Positions 33,308 through 42,803 of a stretch of DNA of 64,000 nucleotides are shown piece by piece. The DNA comes from Mongoliitalea lutea. Lineage in GTDB: Bacteria; Bacteroidota; Bacteroidia; Cytophagales; Cyclobacteriaceae. The stretch's first letter is position 1; every line of letters begins with the position of its first letter. The notes under the pieces are model-generated. The model was not told the DNA's origin and ran no database searches. It saw nothing but the letters and a program-made list of their open reading frames with translations. The DNA is taken from positions 1 to 64,000 of the forward strand of contig NZ_BMYF01000016.1 in the NCBI RefSeq assembly GCF_014652135.1, in the 5' to 3' direction. The position numbers were made by a program, and so were the translations under genes.

Positions 33308-34733
33308 TTTGATCCCCTCGTTTTCTTGGTGGAAAGCGTCTTTTACCAGGTGTTTTTGGATTCTGCCCATCAGAAGCAGGTTTTGCTTTTTGTTGAGGAT
33401 TGGCAGCTGCTTGATTTGGGTTAGCAGTAGGCTTCTGCTCATCTTTGTTGCCTCTGTTACGGAAGTTTCTTCTAGGCTTGCCTTGCCGCTGTTCTCCCGA
33501 GCTTGCATTTTCCCTTCTTGGTTGGTTGTTGCCACCTGCTCTTGTGGGTTTTTTATCCTCACCTTTTGCTTCTCTCACAGGTGTGGAAGTAGCGCCAGTT
33601 TGCTGCTCGCGAACTTCTCCGCCTTTTCTCTTTTTCTTCTTTTTCTTTTTGGTGGTCGTGCTGAATTTTTTATCCAGACGCTCCAATTCCATATTGGATT
33701 TCTGAATTTGCTCTTCCAATTCCTTGGCATGATTGGATTGCAGGTTGAAAGGACTTTCCCCACGTGCATTCATCTCCTGAATTTCCTGTACCCGCTCACA
33801 AGTAATGGAATGCCAGTTATTTTCATCGTTGTAGCTGAACCACATCAGCTTGCGGAAAATATCTGTCTTTTGAAGTTTAGCAATTCCCGCTTCTGTTTTC
33901 AATGGCTTCTCTACCGAAGGAATATCCTCTAGAGCAGACATATAGGTGTCCAACTCATAGTTAAGACAGCACTTCAATCGTCCACATTGACCGGATAATT
34001 TGGTCGGGTTGAGGGAGAGATTCTGATAACGGGCCGCAGCCGTACTCACACTTTTGAAATCGTGAATCCATGTGGAGCAACATAATTCCCTTCCGCAAAT
34101 TCCAATACCCCCCAATCTGCCTGCCTCTTGACGCAAACTGATTTGGCGCATTTCTACGCGGACTTTAAACTCAGAAGCCAACAATTTGATCAACTCACGG
34201 AAATCCACTCGATCATCTGCGGAATAATAAAAGGTCGCTTTGGTGTTATCCGCTTGGAATTCTACATCTGAAAGTTTCATCTTCAGACCTAATTCATCGA
34301 TGATCTGCTTGGAGCGATACAGGGTCGGGATTTCTCTGTTTTTAGTCTCTTCCCATTTATCCAAATCCTTCTGCGTGGCTAAGCGATAGATTTTGGTGAT
34401 GTTGTCATCATCCCTGATTTTACGTTTTTGCATTTGCAGACGCACCAGTTCCCCTTGCAAGGAAACCCAGCCAATATGATAGCCACTAGTGACATCTACC
34501 ACTACGGCATCGCCTGTGGTCAAATGCAGCAAATTCACGTTTCGGTAATATTCTTTTCTACCGCCTTTGAACTTTACTTCAACTATGTCAAATTTATCTA
34601 CAGTTGGGATTCCCATGTGGGAAAGCCAATCGAAAGAATTCATTTTATTACAATCGCTCGTACCGCAAGTACCGTTATTCTGGCAACCTCCTACGCTAGA
34701 GGTTCCGGTCGAGCAGCTACTACATCCTGCCAT
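33294..34733 (-). CDS. ricT: PSP1-domain protein, RicT family
   Basis: The 479-residue protein has a cysteine-rich start (AGCSSCSTG, QNNGTCGTSDC), a PSP1 domain in the middle (about 45-280) with the cysteine set GICGRELCCSTW and GQCGRLKCCLNYE, and a long disordered tail from about 345 rich in lysine, glycine and arginine (TTKKKKKKKRKGGE onward). RicT/YaaT proteins in other bacteria bind an Fe-S cluster and assist RNA processing or DNA-replication control. The basic tail could bind RNA. It is downstream of purD on the minus strand (42 bp gap) and coupled to gldH. Confidence 0.9.
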   Translation of the reverse strand: MAGCSSCSTGTSSVGGCQNNGTCGTSDCNKMNSFDWLSHMGIPTVDKFDIVEVKFKGGRKEYYRNVNLLHLTTGDAVVVDVTSGYHIGWVSLQGELVRLQMQKRKIRDDDNITKIYRLATQKDLDKWEETKNREIPTLYRSKQIIDELGLKMKLSDVEFQADNTKATFYYSADDRVDFRELIKLLASEFKVRVEMRQISLRQEAGRLGGIGICGRELCCSTWIHDFKSVSTAAARYQNLSLNPTKLSGQCGRLKCCLNYELDTYMSALEDIPSVEKPLKTEAGIAKLQKTDIFRKLMWFSYNDENNWHSITCERVQEIQEMNARGESPFNLQSNHAKELEEQIQKSNMELERLDKKFSTTTKKKKKKKRKGGEVREQQTGATSTPVREAKGEDKKPTRAGGNNQPRRENASSGEQRQGKPRRNFRNRGNKDEQKPTANPNQAAANPQQKAKPASDGQNPKTPGKRRFPPRKRGDQNGGE

Positions 34734-34775
34734 ACTCGTGTTATACTAAGGGAGGGATTCCTCCTCGTTGGGTTG

Positions 34776-36071
34776 TTAATGATATATTTTCAAGTCCTGA
34801 CCAATGTCTCTTCTATGGTATTGGTCTTTCCAGTTGATGTGATTGACTGCCTCGTAGGCATGATTTAAAGCTTCTTCCATGCTTTCTCCTAGTCCTGTCA
34901 CCGCAATGACTCTACCGCCATTGGTAAGTACCTCACCTTTGGTTCCAGTAGTCGTACCTGCATGGAAGGCAATGGCCTTAGCTGGATCTGCTATACTTGT
35001 TAATCCTGTAATCTCATGGCCCTTTTCATAAGCGCCCGGATATCCTCCAGCGACCATTACCACCGTAGTGGCAGTATGTGAATGAATCTCCAATTGGTAT
35101 TCATCCAAATGCAAGGTGCCCATTGAGAAGAGTAAATCTACAAAATCACTTTTGATTCTTGGTAATACTGCCTCAGTTTCCGGATCTCCCATGCGGACAT
35201 TGTACTCAATGACATAAGGATCCCCGTTCATATTCATCAATCCTATGAATAAAAAGCCAGTGTAAGGAATGTTTTCCATTTCCAAACCTTTGATGGTTGG
35301 AATCACCACTCGTTCCGCTACTTTTTTCAGAAAACTTCCATCTGCAAAAGGTACAGGACTGACGGCACCCATACCACCAGTATTCAGGCCTGTATCTTGC
35401 TCGCCAATACGCTTGTAGTCTTTCGCTTCGGGAAGAATTCGGTAACTTGTAGCATCAGTGGCCACAAAAACGGAAAGTTCTATCCCTTGCAAAAACTGTT
35501 CGATCACTACTTTGGAAGACGCATCTCCAAACTTGGCATCCACCAACATCTCTTTCAATGACTCAGTGGCTTCCTCATAAGTTTGGCAGATAAGCACTCC
35601 TTTGCCGGCAGCTAACCCATCTGCTTTTAGCACGATTGGTAAGCCTTGGGATTGTAGATAAGCAATACCTTCTTCTAAACTGTCTTTGGTAAAGGTTTTC
35701 GATGCGGCGGTAGGAATCCCGTGGCGCTGCATAAATTGTTTGGAAAAATCTTTGGATCCTTCTAGTTGAGCACCTTTTTGACTTGGTCCTACTACTGGAA
35801 TATGAGCTACTGCTGGGTTATTTTTGAAGTAATCCACAATGCCTTTGACCAAAGGTTCTTCCGGGCCCACTACCATCATATCTACACTTTGATCCGTGCA
35901 GAATTGGGCTAGTTTCTCAAAGTCTGTAACTGCAATGGCTACATTTTCTGCAATTGCGGCAGTTCCTGCATTTCCAGGAGCTACGAAAAGCTTTCCGCAT
36001 TTTGGACTGCTTGCAATCTTCCAAGCGAAGGCATGTTCTCTTCCTCCGCTACCTAAAAGCAATATATTCAT
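34776..36071 (-). CDS. purD: Phosphoribosylamine-glycine ligase
   Basis: PurD joins glycine to phosphoribosylamine in the second step of purine synthesis. The 431-residue length is normal. ATP-grasp features are visible: MNILLLGSGGREHAFAWK start, PLVKGIVDYF, VLKADGLAAGKGVLI near 152-166, and the metal site region YVIEYNVRMGDPETEAVLPR near 283-302. It starts 14 bp after the recQ stop on the minus strand and is followed by ricT, so recQ-purD-ricT-gldH may be one transcript. Confidence 0.97.
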   Translation of the reverse strand: MNILLLGSGGREHAFAWKIASSPKCGKLFVAPGNAGTAAIAENVAIAVTDFEKLAQFCTDQSVDMMVVGPEEPLVKGIVDYFKNNPAVAHIPVVGPSQKGAQLEGSKDFSKQFMQRHGIPTAASKTFTKDSLEEGIAYLQSQGLPIVLKADGLAAGKGVLICQTYEEATESLKEMLVDAKFGDASSKVVIEQFLQGIELSVFVATDATSYRILPEAKDYKRIGEQDTGLNTGGMGAVSPVPFADGSFLKKVAERVVIPTIKGLEMENIPYTGFLFIGLMNMNGDPYVIEYNVRMGDPETEAVLPRIKSDFVDLLFSMGTLHLDEYQLEIHSHTATTVVMVAGGYPGAYEKGHEITGLTSIADPAKAIAFHAGTTTGTKGEVLTNGGRVIAVTGLGESMEEALNHAYEAVNHINWKDQYHRRDIGQDLKIYH

Positions 36072-36085
36072 GAATAAACTTCGGT

Positions 36086-38263
36086 TTAGTTGGCGTGGTC
36101 CGAAATGAACTTGATTCTGTAGACCCTGATTTCTTCCTCGTCAATGTCTTCTTCTTCAAGCTCTTCTAAAGCCACCCGTATATTGTCAGATTCGGCAGTC
36201 ATGAAATAGTCTTGGAGAATATCCTCCTTTTCCTCATCCATGATATGCTCGATGTAATAATTGATATTCAACTTGGTACCACTGTAGATGATTTGCTCAA
36301 TCTCCTGGAGTAACTCAGCCATGGATATATTGAGGTTGCTGGCGATTTCATCCAGATCGATTTTGCGGTCAATCTGTTGGATAATTGAAATCTTTACTTT
36401 AGACCTGCTACCTGAAGTCTTAACCACCACATCAGAAGCTGTGATGATATCGTTTTCTTCCACGTAACTTGAAATTAATTTTAAGAATGTCGCTCCAAAT
36501 TTAGCGACTTTCCCCATTCCTACACCATTAATTTGAGCAAGTTCTTCTTTGGTAGTCGGGTATACTGTGGCCATTTCTTCCAAAGAAGGATCTTGGAAGA
36601 TCACATATGGAGGAAGGCCTTTAGCTTTGGCCACTTTTTTACGCTCCGCCTTAAGAAGTTCAAATAGATTCTCATCGTAGGATTTTCCAGTTGTTGGAAC
36701 ATCCTCCGGTGCTTCGTTATTGATTTCGTCTTCGTAATTATGGTCTTTGCTGAGGGTTACAGCGTAAGGGTCCTCCAAAAACTTCAAACCCTTGCTGGTG
36801 ACTTTAATCAGTCCATAGTTTTCTATGTCCTTTTCCAAGAAGTTGAAATACATAGCCTGACGGACGATTGACTTCCAAAGACGATCATCATCCTCTTTAC
36901 CTTTCCCAAAAACGGCTAATTGATCATGGCCATAGCTGACCATGTAGTCATTGTGCTCCCCTCTGATAATGTCGACAATATGCTTGAGATTGAATCGGCC
37001 GTTAATGTCTTTGACAGTTTGAATTGCGGTGAGTAAATGTTCCATCCCTTCAAACTTCTCCTTGCTTTTCTTACAGTTATCGCAGAATCCGCAGTCCTCT
37101 TCCATGATTTCACCAAAGTAGTGGAGGAGTACTCTTCTTCTACAGACCGAACTCTCCGCATAGGCAGCCATCTCATCCAATAGGATTTTGGCATTTTCGC
37201 GCTCAGTTACAGGTTTATCTTTATTGAATTTTTCTAGCTTGATGATGTCATCATACCTGTAAAACATCAGGCAATGACCTTCCAAACCATCTCTACCGGC
37301 CCGACCTGTTTCTTGATAGTAACCTTCCAATGATTTTGGTACATCGTAGTGGATCACATATCTCACATCCGGCTTATCAATACCCATCCCAAAAGCGATG
37401 GTTGCTACAATAACATCCAATTCTTCATTTAGAAAATCATCTTGGTTTTTGATACGTACGGCTTGGTCTAATCCAGCATGATAAGGTGCTGCATTGATGC
37501 CATTAACCTTCAAAAGCTCAGCAATCTCCTCAACTTTTTTTCTGCTAAGGCAGTAGATGATACCTGATTTGCCTTTGTGGGATTTGATGTATTTGATGAT
37601 GTGTTTTTTGGTGTCATTCTTCATCTTTGGACGAATCTCATAATAAAGATTGGTCCTGTTAAAGGATGACTTAAACAAATCTGCTTCTTCCATATGCAGG
37701 TTCCGCTGAATGTCCTGCTGCACTTTAGGTGTTGCAGTAGCAGTCAGGGCGATAATGGGAAGATTAGCACCTACTTGCGCTATAATGGATTTGATTTTTC
37801 GGTATTCCGGTCTGAAATCATGACCCCATTCAGATATACAGTGAGCTTCATCAATAGCTACAAAACTTATATTCGCTTCTTTAAGAAATTCGATGTTCTC
37901 CTCTTTAGTCAAGGATTCTGGAGCAACGTAAAGTAATTTGGTTTTGCCGGACAAAACCTCTTTTTTAACCTTTGTTGTCTCTGATTTATTGAGCGTTGAA
38001 TTTAAAAAGTGGGCATTGATACCAAAAGCAGTCAACTGGTCCACCTGATTTTTCATCAGAGCAATAAGTGGAGAAATAACGATAGCCGTCCCTTCTTTGG
38101 AAACTGCCGGCAGTTGATAGCACAGGGACTTCCCTGCACCCGTTGGCATGATGACAAAAGTGTTGTTTTTATTGAGGATGTTAGTTACGATTCCTTCTTG
38201 ATTTCCCCTGAACTGGCTGAAACCAAATATCTTTTTTAAGTTGTCTTTTACGATTTGATCCAC
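36086..38263 (-). CDS. recQ: ATP-dependent DNA helicase RecQ
   Basis: The 725-residue protein unwinds DNA 3'-5' during recombination and repair. Walker A VIMPTGAGKSLCYQLPA (about 38-54), DEAH box AIDEAHCISEWGHDFRPEY (about 136-154) and helicase motifs up to YYQETGRAGRDGL are intact. The RQC zinc-binding cysteines follow (CRRRVLLHYFGE, CGFCDNC, about 378-401), then an HRDC domain (about 540-620). A further C-terminal part of about 100 residues is acidic (ALEELEEEDIDEEEIR), a variable extension. It is the first gene of the minus-strand run with purD. Confidence 0.96.
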   Translation of the reverse strand: MDQIVKDNLKKIFGFSQFRGNQEGIVTNILNKNNTFVIMPTGAGKSLCYQLPAVSKEGTAIVISPLIALMKNQVDQLTAFGINAHFLNSTLNKSETTKVKKEVLSGKTKLLYVAPESLTKEENIEFLKEANISFVAIDEAHCISEWGHDFRPEYRKIKSIIAQVGANLPIIALTATATPKVQQDIQRNLHMEEADLFKSSFNRTNLYYEIRPKMKNDTKKHIIKYIKSHKGKSGIIYCLSRKKVEEIAELLKVNGINAAPYHAGLDQAVRIKNQDDFLNEELDVIVATIAFGMGIDKPDVRYVIHYDVPKSLEGYYQETGRAGRDGLEGHCLMFYRYDDIIKLEKFNKDKPVTERENAKILLDEMAAYAESSVCRRRVLLHYFGEIMEEDCGFCDNCKKSKEKFEGMEHLLTAIQTVKDINGRFNLKHIVDIIRGEHNDYMVSYGHDQLAVFGKGKEDDDRLWKSIVRQAMYFNFLEKDIENYGLIKVTSKGLKFLEDPYAVTLSKDHNYEDEINNEAPEDVPTTGKSYDENLFELLKAERKKVAKAKGLPPYVIFQDPSLEEMATVYPTTKEELAQINGVGMGKVAKFGATFLKLISSYVEENDIITASDVVVKTSGSRSKVKISIIQQIDRKIDLDEIASNLNISMAELLQEIEQIIYSGTKLNINYYIEHIMDEEKEDILQDYFMTAESDNIRVALEELEEEDIDEEEIRVYRIKFISDHAN

Positions 38264-38571
38264 AGTTGATTGAGAATTTTAAGATTCAATTATACAGCAA
38301 ACGGGTATTTCCTAGGTGGAGTGATCAGGAAAATTGTCTTTAAGTTATCCGTTGCGAATATGAAGTTAAGAAAAAAATCTAACATACAGATGATAATTGG
38401 TAACAAAGAAAATTGATTATTTCTATACCTTTCGACAGGTATGGGGATTCCAACAAAAAAGATACACTGATCTGTTGACCGTTGGTAAATTAAATCGTTA
38501 AAATTAAGGGATTTGTGTCGTTTATTTGTAAATTCTACCCAAATCCAACCACTTTAATCAAATGAAAGTAC
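38264..38571. other. Divergent intergenic region between recQ and manC
   Basis: This 308-bp region separates divergent genes and must hold two promoters, but I find no exact TAnnTTTG box with a matching -33 element. TTTATTTG near 38520 is the best candidate for manC. A hairpin-like 'acctttcgacaggt' occurs near 38430-38443. No small gene is convincing. Confidence 0.4.
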
Positions 38572-39645
38572 ATGCTTGAAAAGCCCTACATAGTAATTTT
38601 GGCCGGAGGAATAGGTTCGCGATTTTGGCCCTATAGCAGAAAAAAAAGACCCAAACAGTTTTTGGATCTTTTCGGCACGGGTAGAACCTTACTCCAAATG
38701 ACCTTTGATCGCTTTTTGGGAATTTCCCAGGCAGATCATTTTTTCGTAGTCGCCAATCAACAGCATTACGAGTTGGTCAAAGAACAACTTCCTGAAATTC
38801 CTGAATCAAATATTCTCACAGAACCTTTACGGAGAAATACGGCTACTTCCGTCGCCTATGCCTGCTATCGAATTGGTGTACATCATCCAACTGCCAAGAT
38901 TATCGTCACACCATCAGATCACTTGATTTTGCATCAGGATAAGTTTTTGGCTAAAATTCAATTGGCACTTACGGCTAGCGAAATAGATCATCGATTATTG
39001 ACTGTCGGTATACGACCTAATCGACCCGAGACTGGTTATGGCTATATTCAATATCATTTAGAACCTGCCTCCAAAGTAAAAAAGGTCAAAACCTTTACGG
39101 AAAAGCCAAATACAAAGCTTGCACAAACATTTTTTGAAAGTGGGGATTTTGTATGGAATTCCGGTATTTTTATCTGGCAGGCCAAAAGTATTATTCATGC
39201 CTTTGAAAAATACATGCCCGATGTGGCAGAGGTGTTTGAAGAAGGTAAAGAATTTTACAAGCGGGAGGAGGAAATTGCCTTTACAAAAAAGGCCTATACG
39301 CTCGTGAAAAACATTTCCATAGATCATGGTATCCTAGAAAAATCAGATCAGGTGTACACCGTTTTGGGTGATTTTGGTTGGTCGGATTTAGGGTCTTGGA
39401 TGAGCCTATACGAGCATCATGACTTGGATAATGCCAATAATCTGGTGGAAGCCAATGCCTTATTGTATGATACCAAAAACTCCTTTATCAAGGTTAGTCC
39501 CGAAAAATTGGTAGTGGTGCAAGGATTGGAAAATTATTTGGTAACAGAATCCGATAATGTATTGTTGATATGCCAACTGGATCAAGAGAAAAAATTCCGG
39601 GAGTTTATCAACGATGCCAAAAACAAAGGAGAAGACTATGTCTGA
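38572..39645 (+). CDS. manC: Mannose-1-phosphate guanylyltransferase
   Basis: This enzyme makes GDP-mannose from mannose 1-phosphate and GTP for surface polysaccharide and fucose-type sugars. The 357-residue protein is a single-domain nucleotidyltransferase: ILAGGIGSRFWPYSRKKRPKQFLD at 8-31, ITPSDHLI-like (IVTPSDHLI near 110), and EKPNTKLAQTFFESGDFVWNSGIF. There is no fused isomerase domain as in longer ManC/RfbM proteins. It overlaps mazG by eight bases. Confidence 0.93.
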   Translation: MLEKPYIVILAGGIGSRFWPYSRKKRPKQFLDLFGTGRTLLQMTFDRFLGISQADHFFVVANQQHYELVKEQLPEIPESNILTEPLRRNTATSVAYACYRIGVHHPTAKIIVTPSDHLILHQDKFLAKIQLALTASEIDHRLLTVGIRPNRPETGYGYIQYHLEPASKVKKVKTFTEKPNTKLAQTFFESGDFVWNSGIFIWQAKSIIHAFEKYMPDVAEVFEEGKEFYKREEEIAFTKKAYTLVKNISIDHGILEKSDQVYTVLGDFGWSDLGSWMSLYEHHDLDNANNLVEANALLYDTKNSFIKVSPEKLVVVQGLENYLVTESDNVLLICQLDQEKKFREFINDAKNKGEDYV

Positions 39646-39988
39646 ATTGGAAAAACAAGAAATTACCATCTCAGAAGCCCAACAGTTAGTGGATGAGTGG
39701 ATTCGAACAGTCGGTGTACGTTATTTCAATGAACTGACGAATACGGCGATTTTAATGGAAGAAGTAGGGGAGTTGGCGCGTATTATGGCCCGAAAATATG
39801 GAGAGCAATCCTTCAAAGAATCAGATAAAAACAAAGATTTGGCCGATGAAATGGCGGATGTCTTGTGGGTATTGATTTGCTTGGCTAATCAGACTGGTGT
39901 GGACTTAACTGATGCCTTGAAGAAAAATTTTGAGAAAAAGAACATCCGCGATAAGGATAGACACATCCAAAACAAAAAGTTACAGTAG
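39638..39988 (+). CDS. MazG-like nucleotide pyrophosphohydrolase
   Basis: From MSELEKQE (ATG at 39638, overlapping the manC stop) the product has 116 residues. It carries the all-alpha MazG signature: LMEEVGELARIMARKYG and DLADEMADVLWVLICLANQ, the acidic residues that bind magnesium. Proteins like this hydrolyse non-canonical or excess nucleoside triphosphates to the monophosphates. Coupling with manC is likely positional rather than functional. Confidence 0.88.
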   Translation: MSELEKQEITISEAQQLVDEWIRTVGVRYFNELTNTAILMEEVGELARIMARKYGEQSFKESDKNKDLADEMADVLWVLICLANQTGVDLTDALKKNFEKKNIRDKDRHIQNKKLQ

Positions 39989-40035
39989 ACCGTAACTTAA
40001 CTTGGTTTACTAAAGTTTATTGAAATTTTAAGCAA

Positions 40036-40584
40036 ATGAAAAATTACCTTCACCGCAACTACTTTCTGATATTTTTGATGCTTGGCGTCCTTTCATGCGA
40101 AACAAACAGGGAAGAACCTCCACGCTTTTTCTATGGGAATTACAATCTCCAGTCTATTATTATGAATCTGTCGGTTGATTTGAATAATAACGGGGTAAGC
40201 TCCAACAATTTTCTTGAGGGAATAGAAGGAGTTTCCCAGGTGATAAATACCCGGATGACCTTGGTAGAGGAGGAAATAGATGAAATGGTATTCTCTCTTT
40301 TCATTTCCAACATTCTTACGACGACTAACAATATTCCAATCATTCGATTTGGAGCGGAGAATGTACGCTTGCTCGTGGAATTCGGTGAGCTTTCGGATAC
40401 TTTTCAACTCGTCAATGATTCCAATCGCCCCACAAACTCCAGTGGAGTCATCCTTGGCATCACCCTTATTGATCAGTTGACTGTGGAGATTGAAGTGGAG
40501 AAGTCGGTATACGATTACGCAATCAATGATTGGGTGGAAATCTTGGCCACATACCGATTTGTCAGGGGAGGTTTCATGTCATGA
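40036..40584 (+). CDS. Hypothetical lipoprotein
   Basis: The 182-residue product has a lipoprotein signal ([12 protein letters not shown], cysteine 21) and a beta-rich, asparagine- and threonine-rich body with no family I recognise ([21 protein letters not shown] near the start). It should be anchored in the envelope. It overlaps the DUF2256 gene by four bases (ATGA), so the two are translated together although their roles look unrelated. Confidence 0.6.
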   Translation: MKNYLHRNYFLIFLMLGVLSCETNREEPPRFFYGNYNLQSIIMNLSVDLNNNGVSSNNFLEGIEGVSQVINTRMTLVEEEIDEMVFSLFISNILTTTNNIPIIRFGAENVRLLVEFGELSDTFQLVNDSNRPTNSSGVILGITLIDQLTVEIEVEKSVYDYAINDWVEILATYRFVRGGFMS

Positions 40585-40724
40585 AAAAACAGCATCTGCC
40601 CACCAAAATGTGTCCCGTCTGCAACCGTCCCTTCACCTGGCGCAAGAAGTGGGAGAAGAATTGGGAGAATGTTAAATATTGCTCCAAGAAATGTGCTGGA
40701 AATAAAGTGAAAATTGAAAATTAA
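40581..40724 (+). CDS. DUF2256 zinc-finger-like small protein
   Basis: The 47-residue product reads [19 protein letters not shown] then [18 protein letters not shown], the compact four-cysteine pattern of the DUF2256 family (PF10013), which probably binds one metal ion. The family often occurs near cryptochrome/photolyase and TIGR03643 genes; both are present in this window at 49663-51460, but 9 kb away. The start is fixed by the ATGA overlap with the preceding lipoprotein gene. Function unknown; a helper role with the photolyase is an inference from gene association. Confidence 0.85.
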   Translation: MKKQHLPTKMCPVCNRPFTWRKKWEKNWENVKYCSKKCAGNKVKIEN

Positions 40725-40896
40725 AACAAATAAGATATTTGTATGAGCCTTCAATAATTTTTTTAGCATTTTGGGTTTAGTAGTATTCTAAATTGTTTAA
40801 CTGTAGAAAAAAAAATAAGCGTTTAAGATTTTTGAGTTTGTTTTTAAAGAGCAACTCATTTTATAAATTTAAGGGAATAAAAACCCAAATACATTC

Positions 40897-42051
40897 ATGC
40901 TCTTTTCTAAATTACCCCAAACAGAAATAAGTATATTTACATTGATGACTGATTTGGCAAATTCCTATAACGCCATTAATCTAGCCCAGGGATTTCCAGG
41001 CTTTGATTGTTATCCATATTTGCAGGATCTCGTGACTGAGTATATGCAAAAGGGCTTTAATCAATACGCTCCTTCTCATGGAGTTGGACTTTTGAGGCAG
41101 CGAATTGAAGAAAAGTCGAGGCTGCTCTATGGTGTTCAATTTGATGTTGATACTGAAATTACGGTGACCTCTGGTGCAACGGAAGCATTGTATGTTGCAA
41201 TTACTTCTGTGGTGAAAGTGGATGATGAAGTGATTATTTTGGAGCCTGCTTATGATTGCTATGTACCAGCTATTCAGTTGAATGGTGGTTTGCCTGTATT
41301 TGTGCAGTTAGATTCGGAAAATTTTAGTGTGCCATGGGAAAAGGTTAAAGACGCTTTTTCAGAAAAAACTAAGGCTATCATTATAAATAATCCTCATAAT
41401 CCAGGCGGCTATGTGTGGAAAAAGTCAGATTTTGAAACACTCAGTCAGCTAACAGGTGATAGGGAAATATACATCATAAGTGATGAGGTATATGATCATA
41501 TTCTGTTTGATGAGCGCAAACACCTCTCTCCTTGTATGGTTGATTCGCTGAAATCCAAGACTTTTGTATGTGGCTCTTTGGGAAAAACCTTTCATGTGAC
41601 AGGATGGAAAATTGGATATTGCTTAGCGCCAGTGAAATTGACAAAAGAGTTTAGGAAAATTCATCAATATGTTACCTTCAGTACAGCAACTCCATTTCAA
41701 TTTGCCTTGGCAGATTTTATGATAGATCCTACACGTTATTTTCATCTAGGTGAATTTTATGAGTCCAAGAGGAATTTATTTCTTAATGGACTGAAAGAAA
41801 CACTATTTGAATTCACACCTACGGAAGGGAGTTTCTTTCAAACAGTTTCCTACAAGCATTTAAGTAAAGAAGCAGACTATGAATTAGCAAAAAAAATGAC
41901 TGTCAGGGCCAGAGTTGCGGCTATCCCAATTTCTTATTTCTACCATGATAAAAAAGATGAGAAAGTTCTTCGCTTTTGTTTTGCCAAAGAAGATGATGTG
42001 CTAGAAGAGGCTATATATCGTTTAATCGAATTTTGTAAAGAATTACATTGA
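40897..42051 (+). CDS. PLP aminotransferase class I/II, methionine/kynurenine type
   Basis: The 384-residue protein is a fold-type I aminotransferase of the YbdL/kynurenine aminotransferase branch: INLAQGFPGFDCYP at 28-42, YAPSHGVGLLRQRI, TVTSGATEALYVAI, ISDEVYDHILFDE, and the PLP lysine in GSLGKTFHVTGWKIGY near 230. One oddity: the usual NPHNPTG motif reads NNPHNPGGYVW here, with Gly for Thr. The enzyme probably transaminates methionine or glutamine-type substrates with 2-oxoacids. It is convergent with a lipoprotein gene only seven bases from its stop. Confidence 0.9.
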   Translation: MLFSKLPQTEISIFTLMTDLANSYNAINLAQGFPGFDCYPYLQDLVTEYMQKGFNQYAPSHGVGLLRQRIEEKSRLLYGVQFDVDTEITVTSGATEALYVAITSVVKVDDEVIILEPAYDCYVPAIQLNGGLPVFVQLDSENFSVPWEKVKDAFSEKTKAIIINNPHNPGGYVWKKSDFETLSQLTGDREIYIISDEVYDHILFDERKHLSPCMVDSLKSKTFVCGSLGKTFHVTGWKIGYCLAPVKLTKEFRKIHQYVTFSTATPFQFALADFMIDPTRYFHLGEFYESKRNLFLNGLKETLFEFTPTEGSFFQTVSYKHLSKEADYELAKKMTVRARVAAIPISYFYHDKKDEKVLRFCFAKEDDVLEEAIYRLIEFCKELH

Positions 42052-42058
42052 AAATCAG

Positions 42059-42733
42059 TTACCTCCTCCGGATTTGATTTAAGGTTAATTCGGGCGACGA
42101 TGCTGTGTTACTTCGATTAAGGGCGCGATCCTGTATTTGTACATCTATTCTAATAGTGTCATTTCTGAATATTGATTCCCAACCCGAAGAAATCATTGCA
42201 TAACGGATACTTCCTTCTACAGCTCTTTCGGCATTGCTATTGAGGATTCTGGGAAATCGCCCGTTGAATGTGGTGAAAAATGGAGGATCTTGCCAACGGA
42301 ACTCATTAAATTGACCATTCCTTTTAATAAAAAAACGAACAAAAATATTGAAATGATTTTCATTGGGTTCTACCCATACCGTATCACGGACAATAACATT
42401 ATTAACAGTAGGGTTAATTGCCCAGTCAATAGGGTTGAAATTTGGTGCTTCGGGTGGTCTATTGCTGAAGAAAATTAGCGCTCCTTGTGGTGTTCTCCTG
42501 AAGTTTTGTGAGTTAAATGGAGGGTCAATATCTGTGGGATTTAATCCTAAATCACCTTCAGCATCCTTAAAGCCTACTATTACTACAAGTGAATCTCCAC
42601 CAGCGCTAGATACAAACTCCATTCGTTCAAAATTTATTTCAGGAATTGATGGAAAGTTCTCAGGTGCATTGATACAGCCTGTCCAAAGGAGTGCGAAAGT
42701 GAATATCAATAGATAATTTTTGAGGCTACGCAT
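42059..42733 (-). CDS. Hypothetical lipoprotein
   Basis: The 224-residue product has a lipoprotein signal (YLLIFTFALLWTGC, cysteine 20). The body has an FKDAEGDLGLNPTDIDPPF segment near residue 55 and a beta-rich C-terminal half (IRYAMISSGWESIFRNDTIRIDVQIQDRA), reminiscent of Ig/cadherin-like folds found in envelope proteins of this phylum. No family name can be given. It faces the aminotransferase gene and diverges from the LuxE-like gene. Confidence 0.6.
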   Translation of the reverse strand: MRSLKNYLLIFTFALLWTGCINAPENFPSIPEINFERMEFVSSAGGDSLVVIVGFKDAEGDLGLNPTDIDPPFNSQNFRRTPQGALIFFSNRPPEAPNFNPIDWAINPTVNNVIVRDTVWVEPNENHFNIFVRFFIKRNGQFNEFRWQDPPFFTTFNGRFPRILNSNAERAVEGSIRYAMISSGWESIFRNDTIRIDVQIQDRALNRSNTASSPELTLNQIRRR

Positions 42734-42803
42734 GCGCTAGTATCTTTACTTTGTCAAGTTAAACGTAAATTTGCTGAAATTTCTGCGGACAAATTAAAAA
42801 ACG

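Noticed and set aside
33308-33562. Longer N-terminus for GldH
   Set aside because: The extra 85 residues are a shadow of ricT, while the ATG at 33307 gives a perfect lipoprotein signal.
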